Source of the DNA: Rotaria sordida
Lineage: Eukaryota; Rotifera; Eurotatoria; Philodinida; Philodinidae
NCBI GenBank assembly: GCA_905250125.1
Contig: CAJNOL010000221.1
Location: 62,001 to 126,000 of the forward strand
Reading direction: 5' to 3'
DNA length: 64,000 bases
The position numbers and the translations under genes are program-made. This document shows positions 11,886 through 24,986 of this stretch, in pieces. Position 1 is the stretch's first letter; each line of letters opens with the position of its first letter. Below the pieces are notes generated by a model. It had not been told where the DNA came from. It saw nothing but the letters and a program-made list of their open reading frames with translations, and did not search any database.

Positions 11886-14800
11886 TTTATGAATTTTCCT
11901 TTTTTTTTTCTCATATTTTTGTTTGTGTATGTAGAAAAAAAAACAAGAAGAAACGAGAACGGAAAACTTCATCATATTCAACAAATTTTATTTCGATTAG
12001 TAATTAACATATAGACAAGAAAAAAAAACAATCTTCGATTGTTTTACTGTTGTTATTACTTTGTCTCATATGGAATTTAGATTGTGTGTATGTTTTTTTT
12101 AAAGATCGTTATACATGCTTTTTCTTCTGTTTCTTGTCTTTATTTCTTTGTTGTATTTTCTACGTCGAACAAAATGTTTTCTTTTTTTTTTGTTTCGATT
12201 ACTATAGATGACAACTGATGATGTTGATATTCAAAGAAGAAGAAAAAAAAACAAAAAAAAAAACGACGTAGTAGAACATAATTTTATAATGAATAACACT
12301 TGTGTAAGAAGTCAGGAGGTCGACTATTAGTACGTTCTTTTCTTCTGAATGAATGACAAGTACTTTTCAGCAATCATGAAGAGAATAACAAAAAATATTG
12401 GAATTGCGTTATTGGAAAAGACGCAATAGAAAATTGTTGCTTTAGTGCTGCGTACAGGAGGGTGTGTCGAGTAATAGTTTCAATGCGATGAAAGAAGAGG
12501 GGGCTCGTATTATGGGGGTGTCGGTGCACACGCTAATATACAAAAGAGAAAAAAAAAGAAAGCAACAGGATATTTCGTAGAACGATAGTAATGTTTGGTT
12601 TATTACGTCAAAATACGACGCAATAACGATTCAATCATTGCAGTAAATTATCTCTAGTACAAACGTCAATTTAATTCAAAGAAATATGAAATTCATATTT
12701 TGTATTTATTTATAAAAAGATCTTAATTAATGACAAATCTAAGAATCAAATGATTAATGATTTATATTATTTGGATGATTGTACATATTTATAAATGAAC
12801 AAAGAAGAAACCAAATTTTCAATACATGCATACAATAAAAAAATAGCTTTTTAGTTGTTTGTTTCATAGAATTTAATAGTTTCAAAATTGAATCGTTAAT
12901 ATGAGACAGAATATAATTATGCTTTTATATGTATGTATTTATTATTCTCAATAATGATTGTATTATAAAATTTCTGAAAACATCTTACTACGATCATCAT
13001 CTTGAATAAACTTGAAATGATTGTCTTTTTGCAATGGAAAACTAATTGGTTAAAATCAATAATCTCTAACGCATTTTCTTTTGAATTAACTCCATAATAA
13101 ATATCTAGACGGAACAAAAAACTATTTCATTCGTTTGTTTTACAGACAAATTCTATCAAACCGTATCGGCTCATTTTTCAACTGTGAAAAATCGAAAAAT
13201 ATTTCGAAAGAAAGTTGAAATATTAATCCTACTTGTACTTTATTTCTATAACTATATCTACATCCCCTCTCACAACAATCTCACGAGTATACATAGGACG
13301 ATAACATGGGGAAACCCTCATAAATCATGAACAATGAAAGGTAAATTCGTAGAATAACATGAAAGAAAGAAGAACAGAAAGAAAGAAAAAAAAATCCCTC
13401 ACATGTACATATATGATTCGTAAGAAAAACTCATGGTACATGACGAACGACAGAAAAATAGAAGTGTATATGTACAATCCTATAGATAATGGGAAATAAT
13501 CCTTATAACTGCATCCGAAGAAGATGCAAGCCATAACAGGAGTATTTTCAATATTCTCTCTAAATTCGTCGTTAATAGTTTATTATTGATTTCTTCGTTT
13601 TAGTAACAAATAACCGATAAATTTAATTATTATATCGAAAAAAATAGTTCGAAAATTTTTTTAATCTACTCTTTTATAACTTTCATCTATTTCTTATTTG
13701 AAAAATTGCATTGAATCATAAGTACTTTTTGATTTTAATTATACTTGTTGTTCATCATTATATTCTTTTCCACTCTTGTAAAAAGTAATAAATAAAATGC
13801 ATACTATTTTTAGCTTTAATTTACTTTGACAATGGAGATCAAAACTAAAATTATTTCAATTTAACAAGAAAATATAAATTAATAAAAAAAAACCTATTTC
13901 GAGGCACTGTAAGAAATAAGAATCAAAATCTAAAAGCATTTAAATACTAGAACAGTATGATATAATGCATATGATTATAATATGAATAAAACAATCATCT
14001 TAGTCAGGGATCGAAAGAAGTAGTGACAAGTGAAACGTGATTTTTGTTGTATTATTATTTATAGAATGATGATCATAATAATTTTATATAGGCAACCTAC
14101 GCTCGAAAAACGAATATCAGAAAAAAGTCAATGTAGACGTATATCTATTTTCTGCCTTCTGTGTTCAATGATTTATTCATTTATCTTATAGTGAGAACGA
14201 ATAACAATGAAAATATGAAACATGTTTAACTACAACTACATGATTCAGCAATTCATTAAATATTCAATCGATGCCTAGGCATAGGATGTCTTTTATGCTT
14301 CGTCAGTATTCAATGAGAATGACGAATAAGTGTAAAGAATAGCTTCCTTTATAATAAATTCAATTCATTCAAAATAAAGCCAAGGTCGTGAAGTTTGACA
14401 GAATGCTCTCAAAAAACTATACTATTTTCTAATACTCTAATAAAATAAGTATCGACTCATACTTTAGTTTTCAAATTGATTCTACGAGCATATTCTTTAC
14501 TGAGATAATTCTTATCTGCGTAGAAATCAATCATTATTATTCATTTGATCGTCATAAGCAAAAGTTAAAACAATTAACAAATGCACAAAACTTCTTTGTG
14601 AGTCATTAAACAAAGAAAGAAACTTCTATAATTCCCGTTTATTTCGTCAAATCCACGAAAAGAACAAATAGCAACGTCATGATGATACAAATTTTCTAAA
14701 GAGAATCGAGCGATGATGACGAAGTTGATCAATATGAAAAGAAAAAAAAAATACTATGCGCTGACACATGTGGCATGTATTACATAGGTCTATCCGTACG

Positions 14801-15162
14801 TTTATTTGGAGTAGGTTCTTTTGCTTTATAAATTTACTCGTCCATGATAATGAAACTATCGTCAAACTAAGTCGTTTTTGTCCTTGTGATTTTTTTCTGA
14901 TTTGGCTTCAATCCAGTATTTTTCAACTATTCTGATGAAATATGGTAAAGAGAGAGAATAAGAGAAATTAATCGGCCAATGGAATAAGTTTTTTTCAGGA
15001 CACACCTCTTTTTTTTCTCCTATGTTTTTATCCATTTCGTCATACTATTGTGTCTCTGTTAATGATGATATTATAAATATCGACGATGCCAATCTATTTC
15101 ACTTCATATATCAAAGAAATATTTAAACTAGACAATTTTCAAAAAGCTTTTTACAATTTGCA
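11886..15162. other. Intergenic, no gene seen
   Basis: A 3.3-kb spacer. It begins with the T-rich 3' untranslated region of the TIA1-like gene. No open frame shows family features. A GGCCAATGG sequence near 14972 could be a CCAAT box for the cytochrome b5 gene about 190 bp downstream, but this is weak. Confidence 0.5.
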
Positions 15163-15628
15163 ATGGATTTTCTAAGTAAGTTATTCCTTATTTTAGTTAA
15201 ATGTATTCATTATTGATTATATATTTTCATTATTATATAGGTGCATTCAATAATCTACATAATCGTTTATTTAATTTGAAAGTAGTTCAATTGCCTAAAA
15301 GAAAACAATTTACATTAAAAGAAGTATCTTCACATTGTACGGAGAATGATTGTTGGATGGTAATCAAAGATCTTGTCTATGATTTAACAGAATTTATGCG
15401 AGAAGTAAATTTATTTATTTCTTTATTTTTCAAATTTTAATTTTAATTTTACTTTATTTTTAGCATCCAGGAGGCTCCGATATAATGTTGGAATATGCTG
15501 GTACTGATGCTACAATGGCATTTGCTGATAAACCTCATAGTCTAGATGCATGGATGATCTTAGATAAATATATCGTTGGTGAATTGATACCAGAAGAAAG
15601 GATGTTTGATCAAGATATCTCATCTTAA
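15163..15628 (+). CDS. Small soluble cytochrome b5-domain protein
   Basis: Three exons (15163-15175, 15241-15404, 15464-15628) give 113 aa. The first coding exon is only 13 nt (MDFL plus one base). The core KRKQFTLKEVSSH...CWMVIKDLVYDLTEFM runs into HPGG (60-63), the classic first haem-ligand motif; a second His at 84 (KPHSLDAW) is in the right place for the other axial ligand. The chain ends LDKYIVGELIPEE and has no C-terminal membrane anchor, so it is probably a soluble electron carrier. ER-bound cytochrome b5 feeds desaturases and P450s; this form's partner is unknown. The roughly 25 residues before the domain are not a clear targeting signal. Confidence 0.88.
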
Positions 15629-16140
15629 ATGTTTTCTAGATGTTTGCCAACTATTAAACATTGTAGAATGAACTTTTGTCTCATATCTGTGTATATAATG
15701 TAAAGATAATCTATCTGTATAGATAGATATGTATTATTTTTTTTCTTTTTTGTTCTATTTGTGTTGTTCTATTGTTTATTGTTTCGTGTTCTGTTTTTTT
15801 TTATACTCTTTTGTCTTGTATTACTTATCGTGAATACAATACAAACTATAGACATGCATAAAATTTTAAAATATTACTATTACCAGCTGGTGCCAAAGCC
15901 TCAACTATATTGTCTATGACGTCAATATAACATAGCGTTTTCTTTCTTTCAATAAGCAAATATCCTTTACACTTGCTCGAAGTAACATATGTATATAAAT
16001 AAATTGTTTGCCGAATTTTATCTAAAATAATTAGAACGAAATAAAAGTCAATACAGAGTTTTTTTTTGTTGTTTTACTCTAAACCGGTGTGTAAAAAAAG
16101 AATATATCGACAGTTAAAATGCGAATAAGAAAAATGAAAA
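15629..16140. other. Spacer between convergent genes
   Basis: T-rich 3' sequence shared by the cytochrome b5 gene (plus) and the SHIPPO-repeat gene (minus). No reading frame was recognised. Confidence 0.6.
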
Positions 16141-17922
16141 TTAAGTTTCAATTGATGGTAATGTATTTACATAAGGATCTTGACCAAGTGATGTTGGCAT
16201 ACGTCTACCAAATGAATGTTTCGGAGCTGAATATTTGTTTGATAAAAATTTTCTTTCATCATGTGCACCTGGACCAGGAGTTTTATCTATTGTATGACAG
16301 AAAAAAAAATACAAATAATAAATTATCTATTTTGAATGTAACAAAAAACAAACACCAAATGAACATTACTTGAAATTTGTGTAGTCGATAATTGAGTACC
16401 TCCTGGACGTGATTTCAATGTAATATATGTATTTTTTGCTTTTAATTTTCGAAAAGCTGATATTGTATCATATGTGTCGGGACCAGGATTATTTCCTGAC
16501 ATTACAGTTGGATTTGTTTGAAAACGTGTTGCAATAGACCATGCTGGAAAACTAACTTTAGTTACTTGTACACCTAAAGTTGGTTTTGCTGGATAATGAA
16601 ATGGTGTTGGCCAAACAGTTTCACGTTTAAAATCAACTTTAGTTGTATATGGATTTGAATGTGCAAACCATTGTTTTTGCCAAGCTGTACGTGAACCACC
16701 ATCTGTATAGGAGAAGAAAATTGTCAAATTATTATTATTATTTTTTTTTTCTATTAAAATTAAAATTTACTTCTTTCAACTGAACATTTTGATCCAAAGG
16801 AAAAAGCAGGTGCATTTTTTTCTCGACATGATTTACGTGGTAAAACATATGAACATGGTGATGGACCTCCATTTTCTTCAGCATATTGTACAATAAAATT
16901 ACCAGTAATTGGATGAGAAAATAATGGTTTTTCTCTAAATTTTAATAAATATTTTGGTTTTTTTTTGTTGTTTTTCATTGAGAAAAATATCGGAAAAAAA
17001 GTTCGTTTTTGCCAGGTCAAGGTTATCAATTGTCAAGAACGAAACATAATAAATAATAGATAAAAAAAACTTTCTATTTTTAGCAAAAAAAGAAAAAAAT
17101 ATTTAAATATACGTATATGCAAGTTGTTGCTTTTCTCATACATATTATTTTCTTTCATTACAACATTGAAGAGTTCGATATGACATAAGCGAGATTTATA
17201 TTCTTAATAATAAAAGTCTTTATTAAATTAATAATTGTTTAAGTATATAGAGCATATTGTCCGGAAAAGTTATATTTACATTTAAATGAGAAAAGTTTGT
17301 TCGGTTAGACTCAAAAGGCAAAATTAAAACGTAAGAAAAAAAAAAACGTGTGCAAATCTATAAAATAGAATTTCTTCACATACCTATACAAGAGTGCAAT
17401 ATCAGTTGGTACAGTATGTGGCGTATCTTCTCGTAATGGACTACTCTGATTTGATGTTGATTGCATTCGATTTTGTTCTTTTGGTAACTGCATATGTTGT
17501 GATATCATTGCTGTAGTATGTTCATCCTCATCATGATCACTATGTAATGTTAATTCTTCTGGATTACCTAATTCCATTTGAAGTGTATCAGAGCGAACAG
17601 GTTCATATTTTAATGTAGGTGGTTTAAGAGATGCTCGTTGTCGTTTAAGTGCTAAACGTGTTGGTACAAGTAAAGCTTTATTTTTAAGTAATGATGTTGA
17701 AAATTTTTGAAAATTATTCTTAGGATTTGGAATAGATTGAGAAAAATCTTGTGCAAATGAAACTAATGAATTATGATGTGAATCTTTTATATTGTATGGC
17801 ATAGTTGTCTTAGTTGATGTTTTTAAATCACCAATAATCTGTGATGTTGGTGTTTTAACATTATTTCGATTATGATGCAAATTTGATGTGTCTGTTACTG
17901 TAGTCATCTCAATTGATTTCAC
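16141..17922 (-). CDS. SHIPPO/STPG-repeat protein (ODF3-like), probable axonemal protein
   Basis: Four exons join in frame to 393 aa: 17922-17384, 16934-16771, 16702-16370, 16286-16141. The long first exon, rich in Ser/Thr/His/Asn with no recognised domain, ends LLYR at GTATGTG. It splices after TTTATTAAAATTTAG to EKPLFSHPITGNF, completing an Arg codon, which shows that what could look like two genes is one. The C-terminal half carries the Pro-Gly-Pro repeats of the family (NNPGPDTYDTI, KTPGPGAHDE, and degenerate GGPSPCSYVLP) separated by basic and aromatic linkers (APAFSFGSK, APKHSFGRR). In other animals such proteins sit in sperm-tail dense fibres or inside ciliary microtubules. An alternative start at 16978 would make a shorter protein but ignores the good splice. 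Exact orthologue not assigned. Confidence 0.75.
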
Positions 17923-20900
17923 TTATTTATGTGCAAAAATGCTTAAACACACCATGTCATTTTATACAATTTTTTTTTCTTTTACTCTTCGATGGACACA
18001 TCTAACGAACAGAAAATGTTGATTCTTGTCTTTTGTTTTCTTTTTAAAAAAAGAAAAAGAAAAGTTATAGAAAGTTTTTTCTACTTGACAATATTGACTG
18101 GTTACATAGACAAACACAAGCACACATTTTCATATTAGAATAACAAAAAAAAAAAAAAAACGAAGGAATGATTGAATATGCAAGACGACAAACAAACATA
18201 CTCGTTGTCAAATAAGAGTAAATCTATTGAGAAGAAAACAACAAATAAGATTTTGTCGGATAGAATTGAAAAAAGTAGAAATTGACTACTTTATTTTTTT
18301 AAAGGTTTCATTCAATTAATAATGTTTGTATGATCCATAATAGTTGAGCTTCAGAAATTAAAGAAAAACATTTGTTTGTCACGTGAATATTTGTCACTTT
18401 TATAAAAACATGTAAATAGAAGGTTTTTCTTTACAATGTAAAAATCTTGTAGTTTTATTACAATGAAAAAAAATTTAGTATTGAATAGTCTTGATGCTCT
18501 AATCTATTCAATTTTATTTATCAAGCCAAATTTCAAGTGTTTTTTTTTTGAACCTTTAAAAAACAATAACATTTAATTCTTGAAATCCAACTTGAATGTT
18601 TATCATGCATCAGAAAAATCATTATAGAAATAAAATTTTCAATCCATTAAGACTATACAAAGTGAATAAAGGATAATTAAAGTTTTTTTTAATTTGATTG
18701 AGAAAATTTGATGTGTGTGCGGTTTTTGTTTCGGCTTTGTTTTCTATTCAATGAATCTAGTGGTGAATGTTCCATAACATTTACATATAATATAGTACGA
18801 AAATGACCTAGATAATGTTAAAATGAAATATCAGACTCTTGATGACATTTTAAAATGAGAAAAACTGGCGCTAGGTCGCGACAGATGTCCCTTTTTTTGT
18901 TGCATTTTTGATTACACATTTACAAATCGTATGTGTGTAACATCTTGTATTGATTATATTAGATCTGCAATCCGATATTCTGTATTATTCTACAGTTTAT
19001 GAATACAAGAAAGATTTTGTGACACAGTTTTATTTGAATTAATCAATTGTCTTCAAATTTTTGTTTTCAATAACTAATTCATTTTAATTTCTCAGAATAG
19101 AAATTAGAAACGTATGGAATCGAAATTAAAAGAAAAAAGACTTTGTTCTAAATATTTCGAGCAGAAATAAATTTTGTATAATGCAGGAAAACGACAAGTA
19201 AATTATATAAGTTTGTATTGTTTGAGTGGGAGCGAGCAATCATTCTTCTTAATTATGCTTCTGTTCAAGATCAATTTGACTTATACTTATATAAGATTTT
19301 GTAATTTTTTAATAAAAGATATCGTAAGTATATAAACAAAACTCTTTAGTGTTAATATGGTTTCATTGTATATTGAAGTTTGCTTGATAATAGAGATGTG
19401 TTTAGATTGTTATTCTTTATGTAAACAATAGTAAATTGACCATATCTATTTTGTTCAATAGAATGTAAGGAATAATAAAATTGAAAGTTAAATTTATTGT
19501 CTAAAGATTATAATCGATGGTAAATGATACATAATCATTCTTGGTAAGTTTTGGTTCGGCTTTTTTGATAACACAGTAAAAGAAATATATCAAGAAAAAA
19601 AAAACGATTAAAATTGTTTACTTATGATGTTTAATATAATTTTATTTTGTAAACTCTTGTCTATACCAATTAGTTCATTTTTTGTTCATGAATCTTTATT
19701 TACATAATAAATTTTTTTTGTCTAAGAGAATTTTTTAAAATTAATTTGTGCATTTCAAACTCACAACTGAATTTTCATGTCAACTATGATATATATATAT
19801 ATGTTATTGAAGGATAAAGTGAAGGGTTTGTTTAAATCTAATAAATATCGGAAAAAATAAATTCCTAAGCTCTTCCTAATGAATCTACTTCTATAGAAGA
19901 TCCAACTGGTTAACATCAGTATTCAGTCAAGCTGAGCTAGTGTTCGATAAATTTCATATATATATATATCTAAGGCTTCCAGAATATTATTCTGAGTATT
20001 TAGATGAGTGTTTCTTAATATACTGACTCACAAATGATAGTATGAGTGGGACCAGTCGTTTTCGATCCCAATCTCGGCTAAAACCCAGCATTTGACTCCA
20101 ATTCCGGTCAGAACAAAAAAAAGTTGGTCCCGGAACCATCTTGTCCATATCTAGCACTTATATTTATTTTGTGTAGAAAATTTAACAAAGCATTCATGCA
20201 GTTTTCTGCTATATAGAGACATATTAATGATAATTGATCTTAACATAATTTGTTTTTAAATTCAAATAGAAATTTCCTTCTATATTCTCAAACGACTTTC
20301 AAAATTAGTCTGGCAAAAGCAAATACATCATAAACAATTGCTCGAATTACACAATTGCAATGGATTTACACTATGAAAAAACGTTATTCTTTTTTTTTTT
20401 TGTCTATTTTTACCATTCTATAATGTATTAGATAATTCCTCTGATTTCAACATGAGCGTTTTCTTTCATGAATATTTTACAAGTACAAGTTGATAAATCC
20501 ATTTTTTTAAATATCCTTATTTTTCTTTATGCATTCTGAATCTTAGCAATCCTTTTTCAAATCAGAGTTATTTGGTTTTATTCAACCTAAGACAAAAAAT
20601 ACAAGCTGTATACTGTAAAAATACTGCATACAGAAATACAGTCGTGTCGTAGCAAGATTATCGCTCATATACGATCGTATACGGTGCCATCTTATTGTGG
20701 ACAGAATTACGAGAATATTCGAAATTTTTTACTATCGTAAAGTTGCCATTATGATCGTAGCCAGGTATAACAGAAATTTCGCACGACTTTTTTTTCTGTG
20801 AAACAGAACTAATAACAAATCCTCTGAATTCTTTTACTTCGTCGTTTTATTCATTTAGTCAATATAAGAATAATAATATTTACAACATTTTAATAGAAGA

Positions 20901-20985
20901 AAATATTTGAGATTCATAAATAATATTTCATTGTTACATTTCAATAGTTCAAAATTAATGATCTCAATTTTATTTATTTTTATTT
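17923..20985. other. Intergenic, no gene seen
   Basis: A 3-kb AT-rich spacer upstream of the SHIPPO gene and downstream of the F-box gene. It holds a short GC-richer patch at 20044-20150 with a GGGACCA/TGGTCCC inverted pair, and small palindromes around 20600-20780 (GTATAC, CGATCGTATACG). No coding signature. Confidence 0.5.
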
Positions 20986-21861
20986 CTACCGATAATTGAA
21001 ATATCCAACTGATGCTTTAGATATATGTACTGTATTGGATACATAGAGACGTGCTGTTGAAATCAATGTTTCATCATCAAGACGAAGACTAATAAGACGA
21101 GTCATAGAACTAAAAAAATCCTGAAAATTATCATTATTAAATCCAACAAATTTAAGAGTTGCTTTAGTTATTTGTTGAAAAACAGAAAAATCTGGACATG
21201 GAACATGTTTTTGAATTTTCATTTCAAGTGAATATAAATTAGGTGAATTTGTAATTAAATCAATAATCGATAGTAATGAAATATTGCATCCAATTATTGA
21301 TAAATGTTCTAAATATGGTGCTTTTTTTCTTCCTGTGAAATTAGTATAAACAATTTCACTTGTATGATATGTTAATTTCAACGAAAATCTACGAATATGA
21401 GATAAATCAAGCAGACCTTCTATAAGAAATTCTATATGATGACCAGCTGGAGCCAGAAATTCATCTATTTTAACAGTAACATGGATAAGATTTGGCATTC
21501 GAGATTTTATATACACTAATCCAACTATTAAATCAGGTGTATAAGGACTATTAATTGATAATCGAGAAGCACGTGGCATAATAGAACACTTCTGTAAATC
21601 TGTGGCTATCCATGAAAAATATGAATTTGAACTTCCCACATTTAAAAATTGAATTTGATTCATATTACATACCGATTCCATCGTCGATATTCGATTAAAG
21701 ACAATATTCATAAGTAAACGATCATCATTCAATATCCTATTAATTCGATAATTAAGATTATGAAAAGCATTAAATAACTTTTCACCATTTAAATATTCAA
21801 ATATATTAAATAAAAGTTCATTAGATAGATTTTCAAATTTGCTAATAAGGTTTTTAGTCAT
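20986..21861 (-). CDS. F-box protein
   Basis: A single uninterrupted 291-aa frame. Residues about 8-45 fit an F-box: FENLSNELLFNIFEYLNGEK followed by LFNAFHNLNYRINRIL. The remainder has leucine-rich, irregular repeat texture (LEHLSIIGCNISLLSIIDLI; NLYSLEMKI; LISLRLDDETLISTARLY). F-box proteins tether substrates to SCF ubiquitin ligases through Skp1. Single-exon or near intronless F-box genes with this FEYLNG...LFNAFxxLNxR pattern are, from memory, numerous in bdelloid rotifers. The protein is shorter than many relatives and ends abruptly, so the C-terminus may be truncated or continue in an unseen exon. Substrate unknown. Confidence 0.8.
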   Translation of the reverse strand: MTKNLISKFENLSNELLFNIFEYLNGEKLFNAFHNLNYRINRILNDDRLLMNIVFNRISTMESVCNMNQIQFLNVGSSNSYFSWIATDLQKCSIMPRASRLSINSPYTPDLIVGLVYIKSRMPNLIHVTVKIDEFLAPAGHHIEFLIEGLLDLSHIRRFSLKLTYHTSEIVYTNFTGRKKAPYLEHLSIIGCNISLLSIIDLITNSPNLYSLEMKIQKHVPCPDFSVFQQITKATLKFVGFNNDNFQDFFSSMTRLISLRLDDETLISTARLYVSNTVHISKASVGYFNYR

Positions 21862-22552
21862 TTTATCATACTAAAAAAAAATGACTAATATAAAATATTT
21901 GAATTTGCTCGAAAAATCTTTTCTAAATATTTCTTAACCTTAGAAAAAAAACAATGTTTTTGTTTTATCTCATTTGCACATACATGAAACAATAATTAGT
22001 ATAAGAAAAAAACCACATGATAGTAGGTATATATTAATAAACGTGATTAGCATAAACAAATATGTGACTAATAATGTCATGTTTTTACGTGTGAAAATAT
22101 CCTTGTACAATATAAGAATTGGTCAATTTGCGATACTTCAGTCATTGTCCAAAAGATTAATCTTTTAAAAAACAATTTAACTATTAATATCGAATACGAA
22201 ATATGGATATGTATATGTCAAAGTTGATATGAGAATTCAGTTGTGTTTAGAATACATAAATAAATAAAAAACGAACTGTTATATTGATAGTATGAGACAT
22301 TCAATAATTAATATTTATATGTCATTGTAATAAAATTTTGTAAATATAGGCATTATTAACTATTAATTACTAAATATTAGATTTATCCGTGTTTTATATA
22401 TCTATTCACAAGTAATTTATCGATGTTCGTTGTTATGCAACGTCAAACGAATAAACACGTTTTATGTCGATTTTTTTATTATATGAATTATTTATTTATT
22501 TGTTTTTTGTACGAATATTCAATTCTAAATTAACATAATATTTGATACGAAT
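21862..22552. other. Intergenic, no gene seen
   Basis: AT-rich spacer between the F-box start and the mariner relic. No motif worth naming. Confidence 0.5.
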
Positions 22553-23757
22553 GTAATGACATAGATATCGGCTCTTATTTATCTTCAAAAGAAAGATATT
22601 GAAAAAAAACTTATTTTTATCACACATTCATAAACAAAATGACACAATAGAAAAGAGAAGCATCCTCAAAAGGAGTCCGCACTTTTTACATATAATTCAG
22701 AATAACAGGTAGAGACGTCAGCTGATCGGCTGAGACCTCGCTACCGCTGATGACTGCAAAGGTTTTAAGATATATAACCCGAGTCCATCAACGCTCAAGC
22801 GATTCAGTCCGCCACCACTGACGCGACACAAAAATAAATATTTGATTTTTAAAAATTTCCGACGTTCCAGATCAGATTTTTGAGCATGTTGCCGTCTGAT
22901 TTCTTATAAATAAGTTCTCCTGCATCGGTTTTTTTGGTTTTCGTTTCAAAATTTTCCAAAGTTAAGAAAACTTTTACATAACTCATCGAAAAACTTCAGT
23001 CGTCGACGCCTATTTCTCTTTAATAAAAATATGTTGAAACATTAATTGTTTTAACAGCTAATGGAAAATTTTTCCCTCTTCTGAATTGTATACGACTTGG
23101 TTTTGTTATATTTTCATAAACAAAGTGATACGAAAAGAAAGAGAAACATTCGTTCAACGAATTTGCAATTGATATATTGATTCAATCAATCAAATCTTAC
23201 AAATCAACTGAAATATGATGTTAAACTAACAGCAAATATACCAAAGGCTTTTACATGATTATTGGGGTTACTACAATAATAATATAGATTTGACACAGTA
23301 TAACTCTCACTTAACTGAAAATAGTTTTCGTCATCTAAAATAACATTACAATCACGAAGAATCGTTTTATATAATTTTTCATAGTTTTTTTCTTGAACTT
23401 TATTATCCGTTTGTGAAGCTTCTTGACATTTCCTGATAATAACCGATGTTCTTTTCCATAAGTTAAGACTGATGATTGATTGATTAACGTTGAAATGCTT
23501 AGCTAATTGACACTTACTGATATCACAACGATTATGTGTTTGCTAAAGCGAAACAGACGTCGATATATTGTCCTGTTATTCTAAATAGTATATGAAAAGT
23601 GTAGACTCGTTTTTAACGATGCTTCTCTTTTCTGTTCTGTTATTTCGTATATAAACGTGTGATAAAAATAAGTTACACGCAATTCAAAAGAGAAGATGTT
23701 TTTTATTTCAGCAGCCTTCTATTACAAAAGAAATAGTAGCCAATATTTGCGTCATTG
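22553..23757 (-). mobile_element. mariner-type DNA transposon relic with long inverted terminal arms
   Basis: Diverged inverted arms lie at 22553-22709 and 23572-23757: AACTTATTTTTATCACAC, GAAAAGAGAAGCATC and TAGAATAACAGG (left: CAGAATAACAGG) recur in opposite orientation, and weaker pairing extends outward (AATGACATAGATATCGGCTC against AATGACGCAAATATTGGCTA). Between the arms is a minus-strand transposase fragment. The left interior (22715-22830) is unusually GC-rich for this window and holds a TATATAA with a TCAGTC about 35 bp downstream, possibly a promoter remnant. The element is non-functional because only part of a transposase remains. Confidence 0.7.
23204..23542 (-). pseudogene. Partial mariner transposase
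   Basis: An open stretch reads as a helix-turn-helix region (CQLAKHFNVNQSIISLNLWK), a linker (RKCQEASQTDNKVQEKNYEK) and then VILDDENYFQLSESY with NLYYYCSNPNNHVKAF. The latter fits the mariner block around the first catalytic Asp (typically VIDDEKYFxL...GFYxSD...VKF). It stops soon afterwards; the second and third catalytic acidic residues are missing. Only the N-terminal half of the enzyme survives. Confidence 0.7.
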
Positions 23758-24793
23758 CTTTTTCATCTGATTGGGTCTTGTTTTGTCGAAAATAAAATTA
23801 CGAATATTTCCATTGCGTCGAAAAATAAAATGTAATGAGTAGGAGGAGAGTAGACTAATCTGTTTGATTAGATTTTTTTTAAACATACTTATCAATTATA
23901 ATGCTTCATAATTCTGAATAATTTTTTCAAAAAATTTATTAGAGAAAAGTATTAAATACGTATACAAAAGATATTAGAGAAAAAAGCATGTGTAGAAAAA
24001 CAAAAATCAATACTTTTTGATACCAATTAATCGCATAACTTTTCCTGGTATACTTCTAATATTAATTTTTGTTGTTAATAACGATTTTCTAAATTATGTA
24101 ATTATACGTTTCGATTAATGAATAATTTTTTTCGTGGTAAACGATAATTATCAAGTAATAAAGCTGGTTTATTATGCTTACCTAGAATAGTAGATGACAA
24201 TATTTTGTGTTGAAATTAAATAAATATTTTATTAACAATGAGTTTCTACGTTTGACCGCATGTATATTTACTACGAAAAGTAATAGATTACTAGTATAGT
24301 TAAGTTACTTTCAATCAATTTCTTTAGAAAAAAAATTGTTTACTCTGATTCGTCTGCTTTTTAATTATTCCGAATTCGTTTCCACTTTATTTAACAGTCG
24401 ACAATTACGTAAGAGGAGAAAACGAAATAACAAATGTAGACTTGCTTCTTGAAAAATTGCTCAAATAGTTCTCTGATGGACAAATCACTAAGATGGATTT
24501 ATCCATTAAATGTGATTTAGCTGTCAAGAATATTTATGTCGAATAACAGCTGACTTGTCTTTTGATATTAACTATAATTTTTCTCTTCTATTTGTATCAT
24601 TTATTTACACTTTCTTATGCCTGTAAAAGAAAAAATGTTGATATTTATTTTTTGATGTTTTGGTAAAAATTGTCTTTGTTACTCAATAAAACTGCATCAG
24701 CAATGCATGTATATAAAAATTAAACACTACTTTAGTCAGGAGACGAATCAGGAGTAGTCCAAAAAAGCCCATTAATATTTTCATACGTCAAAC

Positions 24794-24830
<37 letters not shown>

Positions 24831-24986
24831 GAAATATTATTCAAATAAAATAAGTAAATCTTATTATCAATGATTAGTTATCATTATAGACTTTCAAAAA
24901 AAAAAAATACTTGAATACAAAATAAAAACCAATGGAAACTATATTATCATGTAGAAATTAATTATCTTTTATCCAATGTTATATAT
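23758..24986. other. Intergenic, no gene seen
   Basis: AT-rich spacer downstream of the CCDC24-like gene. It contains a (CA)n microsatellite and nothing else recognised. Confidence 0.5.
24798..24824. repeat. (CA)n microsatellite
   Basis: About 13 uninterrupted AC dinucleotides, then CATGTAATG. Confidence 0.95.

Noticed and set aside
22740-22790. CTGATGA near 22747 resembling a hammerhead ribozyme core
   Set aside because: The required GAAA after a short stem II is missing (GCAAAGG follows) and no stem I/III pairing could be drawn.
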